The notes under the pieces are model-generated. The model saw only the letters and a program-made list of their open reading frames with translations. It searched no databases and had not been told where the DNA came from. Positions 1-8,142 of a stretch of DNA of 17,589 nt are shown piece after piece (within the stretch, counting starts at the first letter, position 1; the number at the start of each line of letters is the position of its first letter). The DNA is from an uncultured Clostridia bacterium (lineage in GTDB: Bacteria; Bacillota; Clostridia; Oscillospirales; Acutalibacteraceae), in contig CAMYWU010000007.1 of the NCBI GenBank assembly GCA_947302895.1, positions 1-17,589 on the forward strand. Direction: 5' to 3'. Made by a program: the position numbers and the translations under genes.

Positions 1-164
1 GCAGAGAAGTTCGTGTTATGGTTAAGCCCGAGGTTATCAGCGACCAGAAGATGCCTCTTATAGCAAGAGAAATCGTTAAGAAGATTGAAGAGGAAATGGA
101 ATATCCCGGACAGATTATGGTTAATATCATCAGGGAGAGCAGAGCCTCGGATATCGCAAAATAA
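1..164 (+). CDS. rny: Ribonuclease Y, C-terminal tail (partial, 5' end outside window)
   Basis: The open frame beginning at position 3 gives 53 residues ending [11 protein letters not shown] before a TAA at 162-164. The pattern [10 protein letters not shown], then a charged helix [13 protein letters not shown], then [11 protein letters not shown] closely matches the usual end of RNase Y, the membrane-anchored endoribonuclease that starts mRNA decay in Bacillota. This is the segment after the HD domain. The catalytic HD motif, KH domain and membrane anchor lie to the left of the window and cannot be checked. Its own terminator follows, so it is not co-transcribed with the polysaccharide operon by design. 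Identification rests on remembered family sequence only. Confidence 0.88.
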   Translation, partial: REVRVMVKPEVISDQKMPLIAREIVKKIEEEMEYPGQIMVNIIRESRASDIAK

Positions 165-183
165 AAAGTAAATACAAGATGAA

Positions 184-242
184 AAGAGCTGTTTTGACTG
201 GATGAATTATCCTTTCAAAGCAGCTTTTGTTTTATTCTTTTG
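184..242 (+). terminator. Rho-independent terminator after RNase Y
   Basis: The arms at 184-197 (AAGAGCTGTTTTGA) and 215-228 (TCAAAGCAGCTTTT) can pair over 14 bp with two G-U pairs. The loop is about 17 nt, and T-rich sequence (GTTTTATTCTTTT) follows. It lies 20 nt after the RNase Y stop and separates that gene from the polysaccharide operon. Confidence 0.8.
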
Positions 243-277
243 CCATATATTTTATAAAATATTAATTTATTAAGTAA

Positions 278-306
278 TTGACATTGACAGAGCATATTGA
301 TATAAT
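278..306 (+). promoter_or_regulatory. Strong sigma-A promoter of the polysaccharide operon
   Basis: TTGACA at 278-283 and TATAAT at 301-306 are separated by exactly 17 bp, a full consensus match. A second TTGACA at 284-289 follows directly, giving the tandem TTGACATTGACA, but its 11-bp spacing to the same -10 box is too short to use. Transcription should start near 313, leaving a leader of only about 40 nt before the first ATG. The surrounding DNA is very A/T-rich. Confidence 0.85.
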
Positions 307-352
307 ATTTTTTGTATAAATTTAATTATTTTTATAATATTGGAGGCAAACA

Positions 353-1180
353 ATGGAAGAAACCAGAGAAATAGACATTGATTTAAGCAAAATAGCTTAT
401 ATGTTGAGAACAAAAATTGTTTTCATTTTGCTTATAACTATTTTCTGCGGTGCTGCCGCAGGCGCATTTACCCATTTCTTTATTGAACCAACTTATACGG
501 CAACCGTTAAGTTTTACGTTCAGAACTCTTCAGACACCGTTTCAACAAGCTCACTCATTGATAAATCAGAGCTCGATGCAGCAGAGAAGCTTGTTAATTT
601 CTGCATCTATGTTATCAAGGCAGATACCGTTCTTGACAAGGTTGCAGAGGATACCGAATTAAGCTCGGGAAACAAGCTATCGAGTATGATAACCGCAACC
701 GCTATTGAAAACACAATGGCGTTTCAGGTTACGGTTAGGAGCAAGGATGCAGCTCTATCGGCAAAGATTGCAAACTCAATTGCAAAAATTGCCCCGGATG
801 AAATAGTAAGAATAGTTAAGGGCGGCGGCGTTTCGGTTATCGACTATGCAAAGAAGCCCACAAAACCCTCTTCGCCAAACCTTAAGAAAAACACTCTTGT
901 TGGCGCATTTGCAGGCTTATTTATTTCATTTGCCGCATTCTTTATCTATGAATTATTCAACACAACCATTACCAATACCAAGGATCTTGAAAGAGTATTC
1001 GACATTCCGATTCTCGGAACTGTTCCCCGTCTTGACAGCGTTGAAACCTCAACTGCCTCATCAAAAAACTCTTCGCTCGACTCAATTGACATACCCGAGC
1101 CTGCTTCAGCACTGAGCAGCACGGTTCTTGAAAACATACAATCTATGAAGGGAGATGCAAAGAACGATGTTAAAAAGTAA
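353..1180 (+). CDS. Wzz/CpsC-type polysaccharide chain-length modulator and BY-kinase activator
   Basis: This 275-residue protein has the Wzz/YveK layout: a short cytoplasmic N-terminus, a membrane segment at about 21-43, an extracellular domain (about 44-180), the proline-rich element KKPTKPSSP at 167-175, a second membrane segment at about 181-201, and a cytoplasmic tail to 275. In Gram-positive loci such proteins set polymer length, and their tail activates the partner BY-kinase, which is the next gene. GGAGG at 342-346 sits 6 nt before the ATG. The 3' end overlaps the kinase gene by 14 nt (26 nt if the earlier kinase start is used), which suggests coupled translation. It is the first gene of the operon, as is usual for this family. 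Confidence 0.9.
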   Translation: MEETREIDIDLSKIAYMLRTKIVFILLITIFCGAAAGAFTHFFIEPTYTATVKFYVQNSSDTVSTSSLIDKSELDAAEKLVNFCIYVIKADTVLDKVAEDTELSSGNKLSSMITATAIENTMAFQVTVRSKDAALSAKIANSIAKIAPDEIVRIVKGGGVSVIDYAKKPTKPSSPNLKKNTLVGAFAGLFISFAAFFIYELFNTTITNTKDLERVFDIPILGTVPRLDSVETSTASSKNSSLDSIDIPEPASALSSTVLENIQSMKGDAKNDVKK

Positions 1181-1916
1181 GAGAAGAAAGCTTGAAGAAA
1201 GCAACAGCTTCAGCAAATCAGACCCGAAGAAAATTCTTTGCGCTGATTCCTCCTTCAATGTTAAAGAAGCATATAACTCAATCAGAACAAATCTGCTCTT
1301 TAGTCAGCAGGGCGAAAAATGCCCCGTTTTTGTTATAACAAGCCCAACTGCAAACAACGGTAAAACAATCAACACAATAAACCTTGCAGTAAGCTTTGCT
1401 CAGATGGGCAAGAAAACCCTTCTTATCGATTCAGATATGAGAAACCCCACAATGCACAGAATGTTTTCAATCCCCGTTAAAAACGGACTTTCGGAAATTC
1501 TTGCAGGGCTCACGGATAATATTTCCGTTTCAAAAACAGGAATTGAAAACCTTTCGGTTTTAACCGCAGGCAAGATTCCTCCGAATCCCGCAGAGCTTCT
1601 CTCTTCAAGCAGAATGGACAAGCTCCTCGATTTCGTAAGAGAGCATTACGACTATGTGTTTATCGACACTCCCCCGATTAATATCGTAACCGATTCAACC
1701 CTTTTTGCTCAGAAGGTTACGGGCTATATTCTTATTGTTAAATCCGACACAACGAATATAACCGACGTTAAGGCAACCGTTTCTGGACTTGAGCAGATTG
1801 AAGCCAATATTCTCGGTTTCATACTCAATGATGTTAATTCGGACCGAAAGAAGTACTATTCCTATTATCGCAAATATAACTACAGCTACAAATACGGCTA
1901 CGTAAACAAAAAATAA
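1167..1916 (+). CDS. Bacterial tyrosine kinase (BY-kinase, CpsD/CapB/YwqD-like)
   Basis: This cytoplasmic P-loop tyrosine autokinase regulates polysaccharide polymerisation together with the preceding membrane modulator. In the 249-residue form, Walker A is SPTANNGKT (59-67), Walker A' is LLIDSDMRNP (85-94), and Walker B is VFIDTPP (164-170). The C-terminus ends in a cluster of nine tyrosines (230-245), the usual autophosphorylation tail. The Walker A loop is slightly unusual, with ANNGKT where PGEGKS/T is common. I place the start at 1167 because the site AAGGGAG (1148-1154) abuts the alternative in-frame ATG at 1155 with no spacer but is 12 nt from 1167. Starting at 1155 would add four residues. 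No partner phosphatase (CpsB/YwqE or low-molecular-weight type) is encoded in the window. Confidence 0.92.
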   Translation: MLKSKRRKLEESNSFSKSDPKKILCADSSFNVKEAYNSIRTNLLFSQQGEKCPVFVITSPTANNGKTINTINLAVSFAQMGKKTLLIDSDMRNPTMHRMFSIPVKNGLSEILAGLTDNISVSKTGIENLSVLTAGKIPPNPAELLSSSRMDKLLDFVREHYDYVFIDTPPINIVTDSTLFAQKVTGYILIVKSDTTNITDVKATVSGLEQIEANILGFILNDVNSDRKKYYSYYRKYNYSYKYGYVNKK

Positions 1917-1930
1917 AACCGGGTGATTAA

Positions 1931-3421
1931 ATGAATAACAGGGCAAAAATACAGTTCTGGCTTGAATTTTCAACCGACTTAATATGCCTTATATTTGCAA
2001 ATTTAATATCGTTTCTGGTTTTCAGATTTGTTGTTTCCAAAATTCTTGATTATTCCTTTACTGAATGGGTCAGATATTTTTCAGCGCTGTTTATTGCCTT
2101 TGCAATAACCGCAGGCGGCTTTTACAGCAACATTGATATACATAAGCGAAACCGCTGGGCTGAATTTGCTTCCGTATTAAAAAACGGCGCAATAACATAT
2201 CTGATATTCTTTGCAATTATCTTGTTTATCAAAAATACGGTTTCAGATTCAAGATACATGATGTTTTCATCCCTTGTTCTGTTTATCGCATTTTCAACTG
2301 TTTCAAGATATTTTCTTAAAAGATATATCACCCGTCAGTTTACCGAAAGCCGAATTGCTTCAATCGCAGGGGTTATAACAACGAGCGATATTGCCGAAGA
2401 ATTTATTCAAGGTCTGAAAGAAGACTGGTCAATGAGGGTTTCGGGAATAGTTTTGCTTGATGATTTTTGCGAAAACGGCGTTTTCAAGTATAAAAGCATT
2501 ATAGGCAATACGCATAAGAGCGCCGGAGCTTTTGAAAAGGATGAAATCTGCGATGTTCCGGTTATCTCAAGGGATGAAAGCTTCTGGGAATGGATTCGCT
2601 CCGCTCCGCTTGATGAGGTTTTCATCAATGTCAATTATCAGGATGCTATGGAAATCCAGCCGATGATTGAAGAGCTTGAGGATATGGGAATAACCGTTAA
2701 CTTAAAAATTCCCTCACTTACAAAAATACTTGATGAAAGCAAATTTGATAATATACGCTTTAAAATATATTCAGGCTATCCAACGGCAACCTTTGCCGCA
2801 GCCAAGGCATATAACAGCGGCTGGCTTGTTGCAAAAAGAATTTTTGATATTGTTTTAGGCGTAATTGGCTGCATTATTTCCGCTCCCATTATTGCAATAG
2901 TTGCAATTCCTTTAAAGAGGGAGTCCGAGGGTCCTCTGTTTTTCAAGCAGCAGAGAGTCGGAAAAAACGGCAGACTGTTTAATATCTATAAACTGCGCTC
3001 AATGTATGTTGACGCAGAGGAAAGAAAAACTGCGCTTATGGCTGAAAATAAAATGGACGGCCATATGTTCAAACTCGATGTCGACCCGAGAATAACAAAG
3101 GTCGGTAAATTTATAAGAAAATACAGCATTGACGAGCTCCCCCAGTTTTTCAACGTTGTTAAGGGCGATATGAGCATTATAGGAACACGCCCGCCAACCG
3201 TAGATGAATTTGAAATGTATGAGAGCCGTCATAAAAGACGCCTTTCAATGCGCCCCGGAATTTCGGGAATGTGGCAGGTAAGCGGCAGAAGCGATATTCA
3301 GGACTTTGAAGAGGTTGTTGAGCTTGATTGCAAATACATTGACGAATGGTCGCCAATGCTTGATATGAAAATCTTTTTTAAAACAATTGTTGTTGTTTTA
3401 ACCCATAAGGGCGCGGAATAA
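1931..3421 (+). CDS. Polyprenyl glycosylphosphotransferase starting the repeat unit (WbaP/WcaJ/CpsE-like)
   Basis: This membrane enzyme of 496 residues transfers a sugar-1-phosphate (typically glucose or galactose) from a UDP-sugar to undecaprenyl phosphate. Four hydrophobic segments lie within about 10-127. They are followed by a soluble CoA-binding-like middle domain (about 140-270), one more membrane segment (about 306-327), and the C-terminal bacterial sugar transferase domain. Hallmarks in that domain are KRIFD (302-306), FKQQRVGKNG (338-347), KLRSM (354-358), DELPQFFNVVKGDMSIIGTR (401-420) and RPGISGMWQVSGR (441-453). Length and order fit the full-length class of polyprenyl hexose-phosphate transferases. 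A GGGTGA site at 1921-1926 precedes the ATG. The sugar cannot be decided from sequence. Confidence 0.93.
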   Translation: MNNRAKIQFWLEFSTDLICLIFANLISFLVFRFVVSKILDYSFTEWVRYFSALFIAFAITAGGFYSNIDIHKRNRWAEFASVLKNGAITYLIFFAIILFIKNTVSDSRYMMFSSLVLFIAFSTVSRYFLKRYITRQFTESRIASIAGVITTSDIAEEFIQGLKEDWSMRVSGIVLLDDFCENGVFKYKSIIGNTHKSAGAFEKDEICDVPVISRDESFWEWIRSAPLDEVFINVNYQDAMEIQPMIEELEDMGITVNLKIPSLTKILDESKFDNIRFKIYSGYPTATFAAAKAYNSGWLVAKRIFDIVLGVIGCIISAPIIAIVAIPLKRESEGPLFFKQQRVGKNGRLFNIYKLRSMYVDAEERKTALMAENKMDGHMFKLDVDPRITKVGKFIRKYSIDELPQFFNVVKGDMSIIGTRPPTVDEFEMYESRHKRRLSMRPGISGMWQVSGRSDIQDFEEVVELDCKYIDEWSPMLDMKIFFKTIVVVLTHKGAE

Positions 3422-3433
3422 ACAGGTGGTACT

Positions 3434-4543
3434 ATGAAAATTGCAATGATTGGTCATAAAAGAATACCATCGCGAGAAGGCGGAGTTGAAATAGTTGTCG
3501 GCGAGCTTTCAAAAAGAATGGCTGCCCTTGGCAACAAGGTTGTTGCCTACAACAGAAAAAGCGAACATATTGCAAATAAAGAAGTTGAGATGATAAAGGA
3601 ATGGAACGGAGTCAGCATAAAATGGGTTCCGACTCCGAATTCATCAAAGCTCAATGCAATTGTTTACAGCTTTTTTGCTGCATTAAGAGCAGTTTTCAGC
3701 GGATTTGACGTTATTCATTTCCACGCCGAGGGTCCCGCTTCAATGGTTATTCTTTCAAAGCTTTTCAGAAAAAGAAGCATTGTTACCATCCACGGGCTTG
3801 ACTGGCAGCGTTCAAAATGGGGCGGCTTTGCAACAAAGTATCTTAAGTTCGGCGAAAAAGCCGCTGCAAAACACGCCGATGAAATAATTGTTTTATCAAA
3901 GAATGTTCAGCAGTATTTTATTGATACATATCAAAGAGAAACAATATTCATTCCAAACGGAATTTCAAAACCCGAAATAAAAGAGCCCGAAATCATTAAA
4001 GAAAAGTTTTCGCTTGACAAGGATGATTATGTTTTATTCCTCGGCAGGCTTGTTCCCGAAAAATGCCCCCACCTTCTGATTGAGGCATTCAAGGAGATTA
4101 AGACAGATAAAAAACTCGTTATTGCTGGCGGCGCAAGCCACACAAGTGAATACGAAACCGAACTTCACGAGCTTGCAAAGGATAATGACAACATTATCTT
4201 TACAGGCTTTGTTGAAGGAAAGGAGCTTGACGGGCTCTTTTCAAATGCATATATCTATTGCCTTCCGAGCGATTTGGAGGGTATGCCAATAAGCCTTCTT
4301 GAAGCGATGAGCTACGGCAATTGCTGCCTTACAAGCGATATTCCCGAATGCACCGAGGTTTTAGGTGAACACGGGGTTAGCTTCAAAAAATCCGACAAAG
4401 AGGATTTAAAGGCTGTTCTTGAAAAGCTTCTGGCAAACAGCGAATCTGTTCAGAGCTATAAAGACACAGCGCAGAATTATATATTAGAAAAATACAACTG
4501 GGATGACGTTTGCGCTAAAACGCTCTCCCTGTATCAAAAGTAA
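3434..4543 (+). CDS. Glycosyltransferase, GT4 type with DUF1972-like N-terminus
   Basis: This is a 369-residue GT-B enzyme. The N-terminal half begins MKIAMIGHKRIPSREGGVE, with the glycine-rich acceptor loop, then DVIHFHAEGP (92-101) and TIHGLDWQRSKWGGFATKYL (118-137). That signature is typical of capsule rhamnosyl- or glucosyltransferase-like GT4 proteins. The donor half has LFLGRLVPEK (201-210) and the catalytic E-x7-E pair E282/E290 in LEGMPISLLEAMSYG. It should add the second or a later sugar on the cytoplasmic face. Ribosome site AGGTGG lies at 3424-3429. Donor and linkage are not predictable. Confidence 0.88.
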   Translation: MKIAMIGHKRIPSREGGVEIVVGELSKRMAALGNKVVAYNRKSEHIANKEVEMIKEWNGVSIKWVPTPNSSKLNAIVYSFFAALRAVFSGFDVIHFHAEGPASMVILSKLFRKRSIVTIHGLDWQRSKWGGFATKYLKFGEKAAAKHADEIIVLSKNVQQYFIDTYQRETIFIPNGISKPEIKEPEIIKEKFSLDKDDYVLFLGRLVPEKCPHLLIEAFKEIKTDKKLVIAGGASHTSEYETELHELAKDNDNIIFTGFVEGKELDGLFSNAYIYCLPSDLEGMPISLLEAMSYGNCCLTSDIPECTEVLGEHGVSFKKSDKEDLKAVLEKLLANSESVQSYKDTAQNYILEKYNWDDVCAKTLSLYQK

Positions 4544-4555
4544 AGAGATGTTGAT

Positions 4556-5740
4556 ATGAAAATCCTTATTGTAAACAAGTTTCTTTACCCCAACGGCGGT
4601 TCTGAAACATATATTTTTAAACTCGGAGAATATTTGAAATCCATTGGCCACGAGGTTCAGTACTTCGGCATGGAACACGAGGGAAGATGCGTTTCAAATA
4701 ATCTTGAGCTATATACAGGCAATATGGATTTCCATACGGGAAGCAAGCTAAAGCAACTTACCTACCCCTTCAGAATTATTTATTCAACTGAAGCAAAGAA
4801 GAAAATAACTGCCGTGCTTGAGGATTTCAAGCCCGATGTTGTTCACATCAACAATTTCAACTATCAGCTTACACCGAGCATAATTTATGCCGCAAATGCA
4901 TACAGAAAAAAGCGCAATCCAAAACTGAAAATTATTTTCACAGCCCATGATTATCAGCTTTTATGCCCCAATCATATGTTTTTTGATATGAACGGCGAGG
5001 TTTGCGAAAAATGCATAAACGGCGATTTTAAAAACTGCACAAAGAATAACTGCATTCATTCTTCAAAAGCAAAAAGCGTTATCGGAACTGCCGAGGCAAC
5101 GCTTTATAAGAAACTTAAGACGTATAAATATATTGATAAAATTATTTGCCCGAGCGAATTTCTGAAAAGCAAAATGGATACAAACCCTCTTTTCAGGGAT
5201 AAAACTATTGCGATTCATAATTTCATTGAAAAATTTGATGTTCCCGAATGTAAAAAAGAGGATTATGTTCTCTATTTCGGAAGATACAGCAAGGAAAAGG
5301 GCGTTGAACTGCTTCTTGAAGCAAAGGATATTGATTTCGTTTGCGCCGGCAAGGGCGACCTTGAAGAAGAGCTTAATAACGCTCCCAACATAAAGAATCT
5401 CGGATTCAAGAGCGGCTATGAGCTAAGAGAGCTTATTGCAAAAGCTAACTGCTCCGTTTATCCGAGCATTTGGTATGAAAACTGCCCGTATTCGGTTATG
5501 GAAAGCATTATGCTCGGAACTCCCGTTATAGGAGCAAACCTCGGCGGACTTCCCGAGCTTATCGAAGACGGAAAAACAGGCTTGCTTTTTGAAAGCGGCA
5601 ATGTTGATGAATTGCGCAGGGCAATTGAGAAGCTTTCTGATGAAGCCCTTGCAGAAAGAATGCACAGAAATTGCTTAAACAAGAGCTTTATCTCGGTTGA
5701 GCAATACTATGAAGAGCTTATAAAAATCTACACTCAATAA
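4556..5740 (+). CDS. Glycosyltransferase, GT4 type with a cysteine-rich insert
   Basis: This 394-residue GT-B protein starts MKILIVNKFLYPNGGSETYI, with the N-terminal glycine loop GGSE. The donor half has YFGRYSKEKGVELLLEA (240-256) and the E-x7-E pair E308/E316 in YENCPYSVMESIMLG. Between the halves is a cluster of cysteines at C137, C150, C153, C161 and C166, reading CPNH, then CEKC, then C-x4-C. This resembles a small metal-binding insert seen in one GT4 subgroup, although metal binding is my inference. The gene follows its neighbour by 12 nt with a weak ribosome site (AAAGAG), so coupled translation is likely. Donor sugar unknown. Confidence 0.87.
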   Translation: MKILIVNKFLYPNGGSETYIFKLGEYLKSIGHEVQYFGMEHEGRCVSNNLELYTGNMDFHTGSKLKQLTYPFRIIYSTEAKKKITAVLEDFKPDVVHINNFNYQLTPSIIYAANAYRKKRNPKLKIIFTAHDYQLLCPNHMFFDMNGEVCEKCINGDFKNCTKNNCIHSSKAKSVIGTAEATLYKKLKTYKYIDKIICPSEFLKSKMDTNPLFRDKTIAIHNFIEKFDVPECKKEDYVLYFGRYSKEKGVELLLEAKDIDFVCAGKGDLEEELNNAPNIKNLGFKSGYELRELIAKANCSVYPSIWYENCPYSVMESIMLGTPVIGANLGGLPELIEDGKTGLLFESGNVDELRRAIEKLSDEALAERMHRNCLNKSFISVEQYYEELIKIYTQ

Positions 5741-5754
5741 GAGGTTGTTTAATA

Positions 5755-6879
5755 ATGTCGAAAAAACTAAACGGAACCGTTATTGTTACATATCGCTGCA
5801 ACGCACGCTGCACAATGTGCAACAGATACAAAGCGCCTTCCGCTCCCGAAGAAGAAATATCAATTGAAACAATAAAAAAACTCCCCCCGATGTATTTTAC
5901 GAATATAACGGGTGGAGAGCCTTTTATCAGGGAAGATTTAAAGGATATTGTTCGTGAGCTTTATAAGAAGAGCGACAGAATTGTTATTTCAACAAACGGT
6001 TTCTTCACAGACAGAATAATCGATTTATGCGAGGAATTTCCGAATATCGGAATACGCATTTCAATTGAAGGTCTTGAAGAAACAAATAACGCAATCAGAG
6101 GACTGGACGACGGTTTTAACAAAGGAGTAAGCACTCTTAAAAAGCTTGTTGAAATGAACCATCCCGATGTTGGCTTCGGAATGACGGTTCAGGATGCAAA
6201 CGCAAAGGATTTGGTTCCGCTATACAAAATCAGCAATGATATGAATATGGAATTTGCAACCGCTTCGCTTCATAATTCCTTCTATTTCGTTGAATCGAAT
6301 AATATTATCCACGACAGAGAGATGGTTGCAAAGAATTTTGAGAGCTTAATAAACGAGCTTCTTAAATCAAACTCACCGAAGAAATGGTTTCGTGCATATT
6401 TCAACCACGGACTTATTAATTATATATATTCCCAGCCCCGCCTTCTTCAATGCGATATGGCGTTTGACACCTTCTTTATCGACCCTTATGGAGATGTTAT
6501 GCCCTGCAACGGAACAAAGGAAAAAGAGGTTATGGGAAACCTCAACGAGCAGAGCTGGGACGAGCTTTGGAACAGCGAGCAGGCTGAAAAGGTTCGCCAG
6601 AAGGTTCGCAACTGCGACCGCCAATGCTGGATGATTGGCTCAGTATCCCCTGCTATGCATAAATATATCTGGATTCCTGCTGCGTGGGTTATCAAGCATA
6701 AGTTTTTAAGATTTTTCAAAGACGAAAAATATTCAATGTTTGAAAATAAAATCTGCCGTGATTTAAGAGACGGCAAGGTTACCAAGGAAGAGCTTGATAA
6801 GCTTTCAACCTGCGATTTTAACGGAGAAGTCAACGATGGCTTATCCCGGAAATCCAAATCCGCAAATGCCGGAAATTAA
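5755..6879 (+). CDS. Radical SAM enzyme with one auxiliary-cluster (twitch/SPASM-like) motif
   Basis: This is a 374-residue cytoplasmic enzyme predicted to cleave S-adenosylmethionine to a 5'-deoxyadenosyl radical. The radical SAM cluster motif is C15-x3-C19-x2-C22 in YRCNARCTMC, and the SAM-contact motif is TGGEPF (52-57). The C-terminal part carries C233-x12-G246-x4-C251 and then C287-x3-C291, the arrangement of a single auxiliary iron-sulfur cluster (twitch subclass). Full SPASM proteins have further cysteines that are absent here. After C291 comes a hydrophobic stretch, KYIWIPAAWVIKHKFLRFF (303-321), which might touch the membrane. Known twitch enzymes include BtrN, which oxidises an amino-cyclitol, so a sugar or lipid-linked glycan substrate is plausible given the operon, but this is inference. 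GAGG at 5741-5744 precedes the ATG by 10 nt. The last 15 codons overlap a possible 21-codon ORF in another frame. Confidence 0.85.
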   Translation: MSKKLNGTVIVTYRCNARCTMCNRYKAPSAPEEEISIETIKKLPPMYFTNITGGEPFIREDLKDIVRELYKKSDRIVISTNGFFTDRIIDLCEEFPNIGIRISIEGLEETNNAIRGLDDGFNKGVSTLKKLVEMNHPDVGFGMTVQDANAKDLVPLYKISNDMNMEFATASLHNSFYFVESNNIIHDREMVAKNFESLINELLKSNSPKKWFRAYFNHGLINYIYSQPRLLQCDMAFDTFFIDPYGDVMPCNGTKEKEVMGNLNEQSWDELWNSEQAEKVRQKVRNCDRQCWMIGSVSPAMHKYIWIPAAWVIKHKFLRFFKDEKYSMFENKICRDLRDGKVTKEELDKLSTCDFNGEVNDGLSRKSKSANAGN

Positions 6880-6901
6880 TAATTTTCAAAAAGAGCTTTA
6901 A
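6836..6901 (+). CDS. Possible 21-residue ORF overlapping the end of the radical SAM gene
   Basis: An ATG at 6836 is preceded by GGAG (6823-6826) with a 9-nt spacer, as good as most ribosome sites in this operon. It opens a frame of 21 codons (MAYPGNPNPQMPEINNFQKE then L) ending with TAA at 6899-6901, two nucleotides before the ATG of the next glycosyltransferase. It is offset by one base from the radical SAM frame. It may be a translational-coupling leader for the next gene, whose own ribosome site (AAGAG) is weak, or the remnant of a lost gene, or chance. It contains no cysteine and does not look like a known peptide substrate. Confidence 0.25.
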   Translation: MAYPGNPNPQMPEINNFQKEL

Positions 6902-6903
6902 TT

Positions 6904-8118
6904 ATGAATATTCTTTACATCGCATATTCCTGCGACCCGTATAACGGAAGCGAAGATAAAATCGGTTGGAATGTTCCTCTTGCCGCATCGAAAAACCACA
7001 GGGTTTTTGTTTTAACCAAGGAAGAACACAGAGAAAACATAATAAAATTCTGTAAAGAAAACTCTGTTGAAAACATTTCTTTCTTCTATGCGGATATAAA
7101 CAAAATCTATAAAAAAGTTTTCAGACCTCCCTTCTATTCGGGAAGGCTGAACATATGGCATAAAAAGGCTTTATCTTTAGCAAAAGAAATATGCAGAGAA
7201 AACGAAATTGATATAATTCATCAGATAACTCCGATTGAATTTCGAAGCATTGGCAAATACTATAAAATCAAAACCGCAAAATTTGTTTGCGGTCCTCTTG
7301 CAGGAGGTCAGGATGTTCCGAAACCCCTGATGTCCTATTTAGGCAGTGAAAAGCCCGTTGAGACGCTTCGTATGCTGATAAACCGATTTGCCAAAGCAAA
7401 AATCAGATTATCGGGCAGTCTTAACAAATGCGGCAGCGTCATATACGCAAATTATGAAACAAGGGATTTTCTCGAACCCACTTCAGAGCGAATTATCCTT
7501 CCCGATACCTCGCTTACGAACGAAGAATTTTCTTCATCAGCTGAAAGACAAACCGAAAAGAACGAATTTGTTTTTCTTTTAGTTTCCCGTTTAACCGCAA
7601 CTAAGGGCTTCGGGCTTTTATTTGATGCGCTTAAAGAAATAAGCGATTTGCCCGATTTTAAAATCAGAATTGTTGGCACGGGTACGCTTGAAAATGAAAT
7701 AAAGGCGCTGTTTGAAAGCGACGATAAAGTCAGTCAGCACGTTGAATTTATCGGAAGCATTCCCTATACCGAAATAAAAAAGCAGTATCAATGTGCAAAC
7801 GCCCTTGTTTTTCCGTCGTTCAGAGAGGCTTCGGGCTCGGTAATACTTGAGGCTATGGCAAACTCTCTTCCGGTTATCACGGAAAACCGCTGCGGCAGCG
7901 CAGTTATCTGCTCCCCTGAAAACGCTTATCTTTACAGCGGCTCAACCAAAAGCGAATATATAAATAATCTCGGCAGTGTTATGCAGCACTGCATTAACAA
8001 TCCCGACGAGGTTTTGGCAAAGGGCAAAGCTGCAAAAGCTGCTGCAGAACAATTCACATTCGAAGAAAAAGTAAACGCTTTCATAAAAATATACGAAGGC
8101 TTAATCTCAACAACTTAA
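6904..8118 (+). CDS. Glycosyltransferase, GT4 type
   Basis: This is a 404-residue GT-B enzyme. The N-terminal half begins MNILYIAYSCDPYNGSED and contains DIIHQITPIEF (103-113) and CGPLAGGQDVP (129-139). The donor half has LVSRLTATKGFGLLFDAL (226-243), RIVGTGTLE (255-263) and the catalytic pair E308/E316 in FREASGSVILEAMA. The subgroup is less typical than the two earlier GT4 proteins but the fold assignment is secure. The ATG follows a weak AAGAG site (6891-6895) and may depend on coupling with the short ORF that ends just before it. Substrates unknown. Confidence 0.86.
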   Translation: MNILYIAYSCDPYNGSEDKIGWNVPLAASKNHRVFVLTKEEHRENIIKFCKENSVENISFFYADINKIYKKVFRPPFYSGRLNIWHKKALSLAKEICRENEIDIIHQITPIEFRSIGKYYKIKTAKFVCGPLAGGQDVPKPLMSYLGSEKPVETLRMLINRFAKAKIRLSGSLNKCGSVIYANYETRDFLEPTSERIILPDTSLTNEEFSSSAERQTEKNEFVFLLVSRLTATKGFGLLFDALKEISDLPDFKIRIVGTGTLENEIKALFESDDKVSQHVEFIGSIPYTEIKKQYQCANALVFPSFREASGSVILEAMANSLPVITENRCGSAVICSPENAYLYSGSTKSEYINNLGSVMQHCINNPDEVLAKGKAAKAAAEQFTFEEKVNAFIKIYEGLISTT

Positions 8119-8142
8119 CAAAAAAGGATATGCAGCAAAAAT

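Noticed and set aside
284..306. Second TTGACA (284-289) as an alternative -35 box
   Set aside because: The spacer to TATAAT would be 11 bp, too short for sigma-A.
6486..6857. A 123-codon minus-strand frame opposite the radical SAM C-terminus
   Set aside because: It is a shadow of a gene whose cysteine motifs prove the plus-strand frame.
6780..6901. Frameshift joining the radical SAM gene to the short downstream frame
   Set aside because: All cluster motifs are already complete upstream and the short frame has its own ribosome site and start, so no frameshift is needed to explain it.
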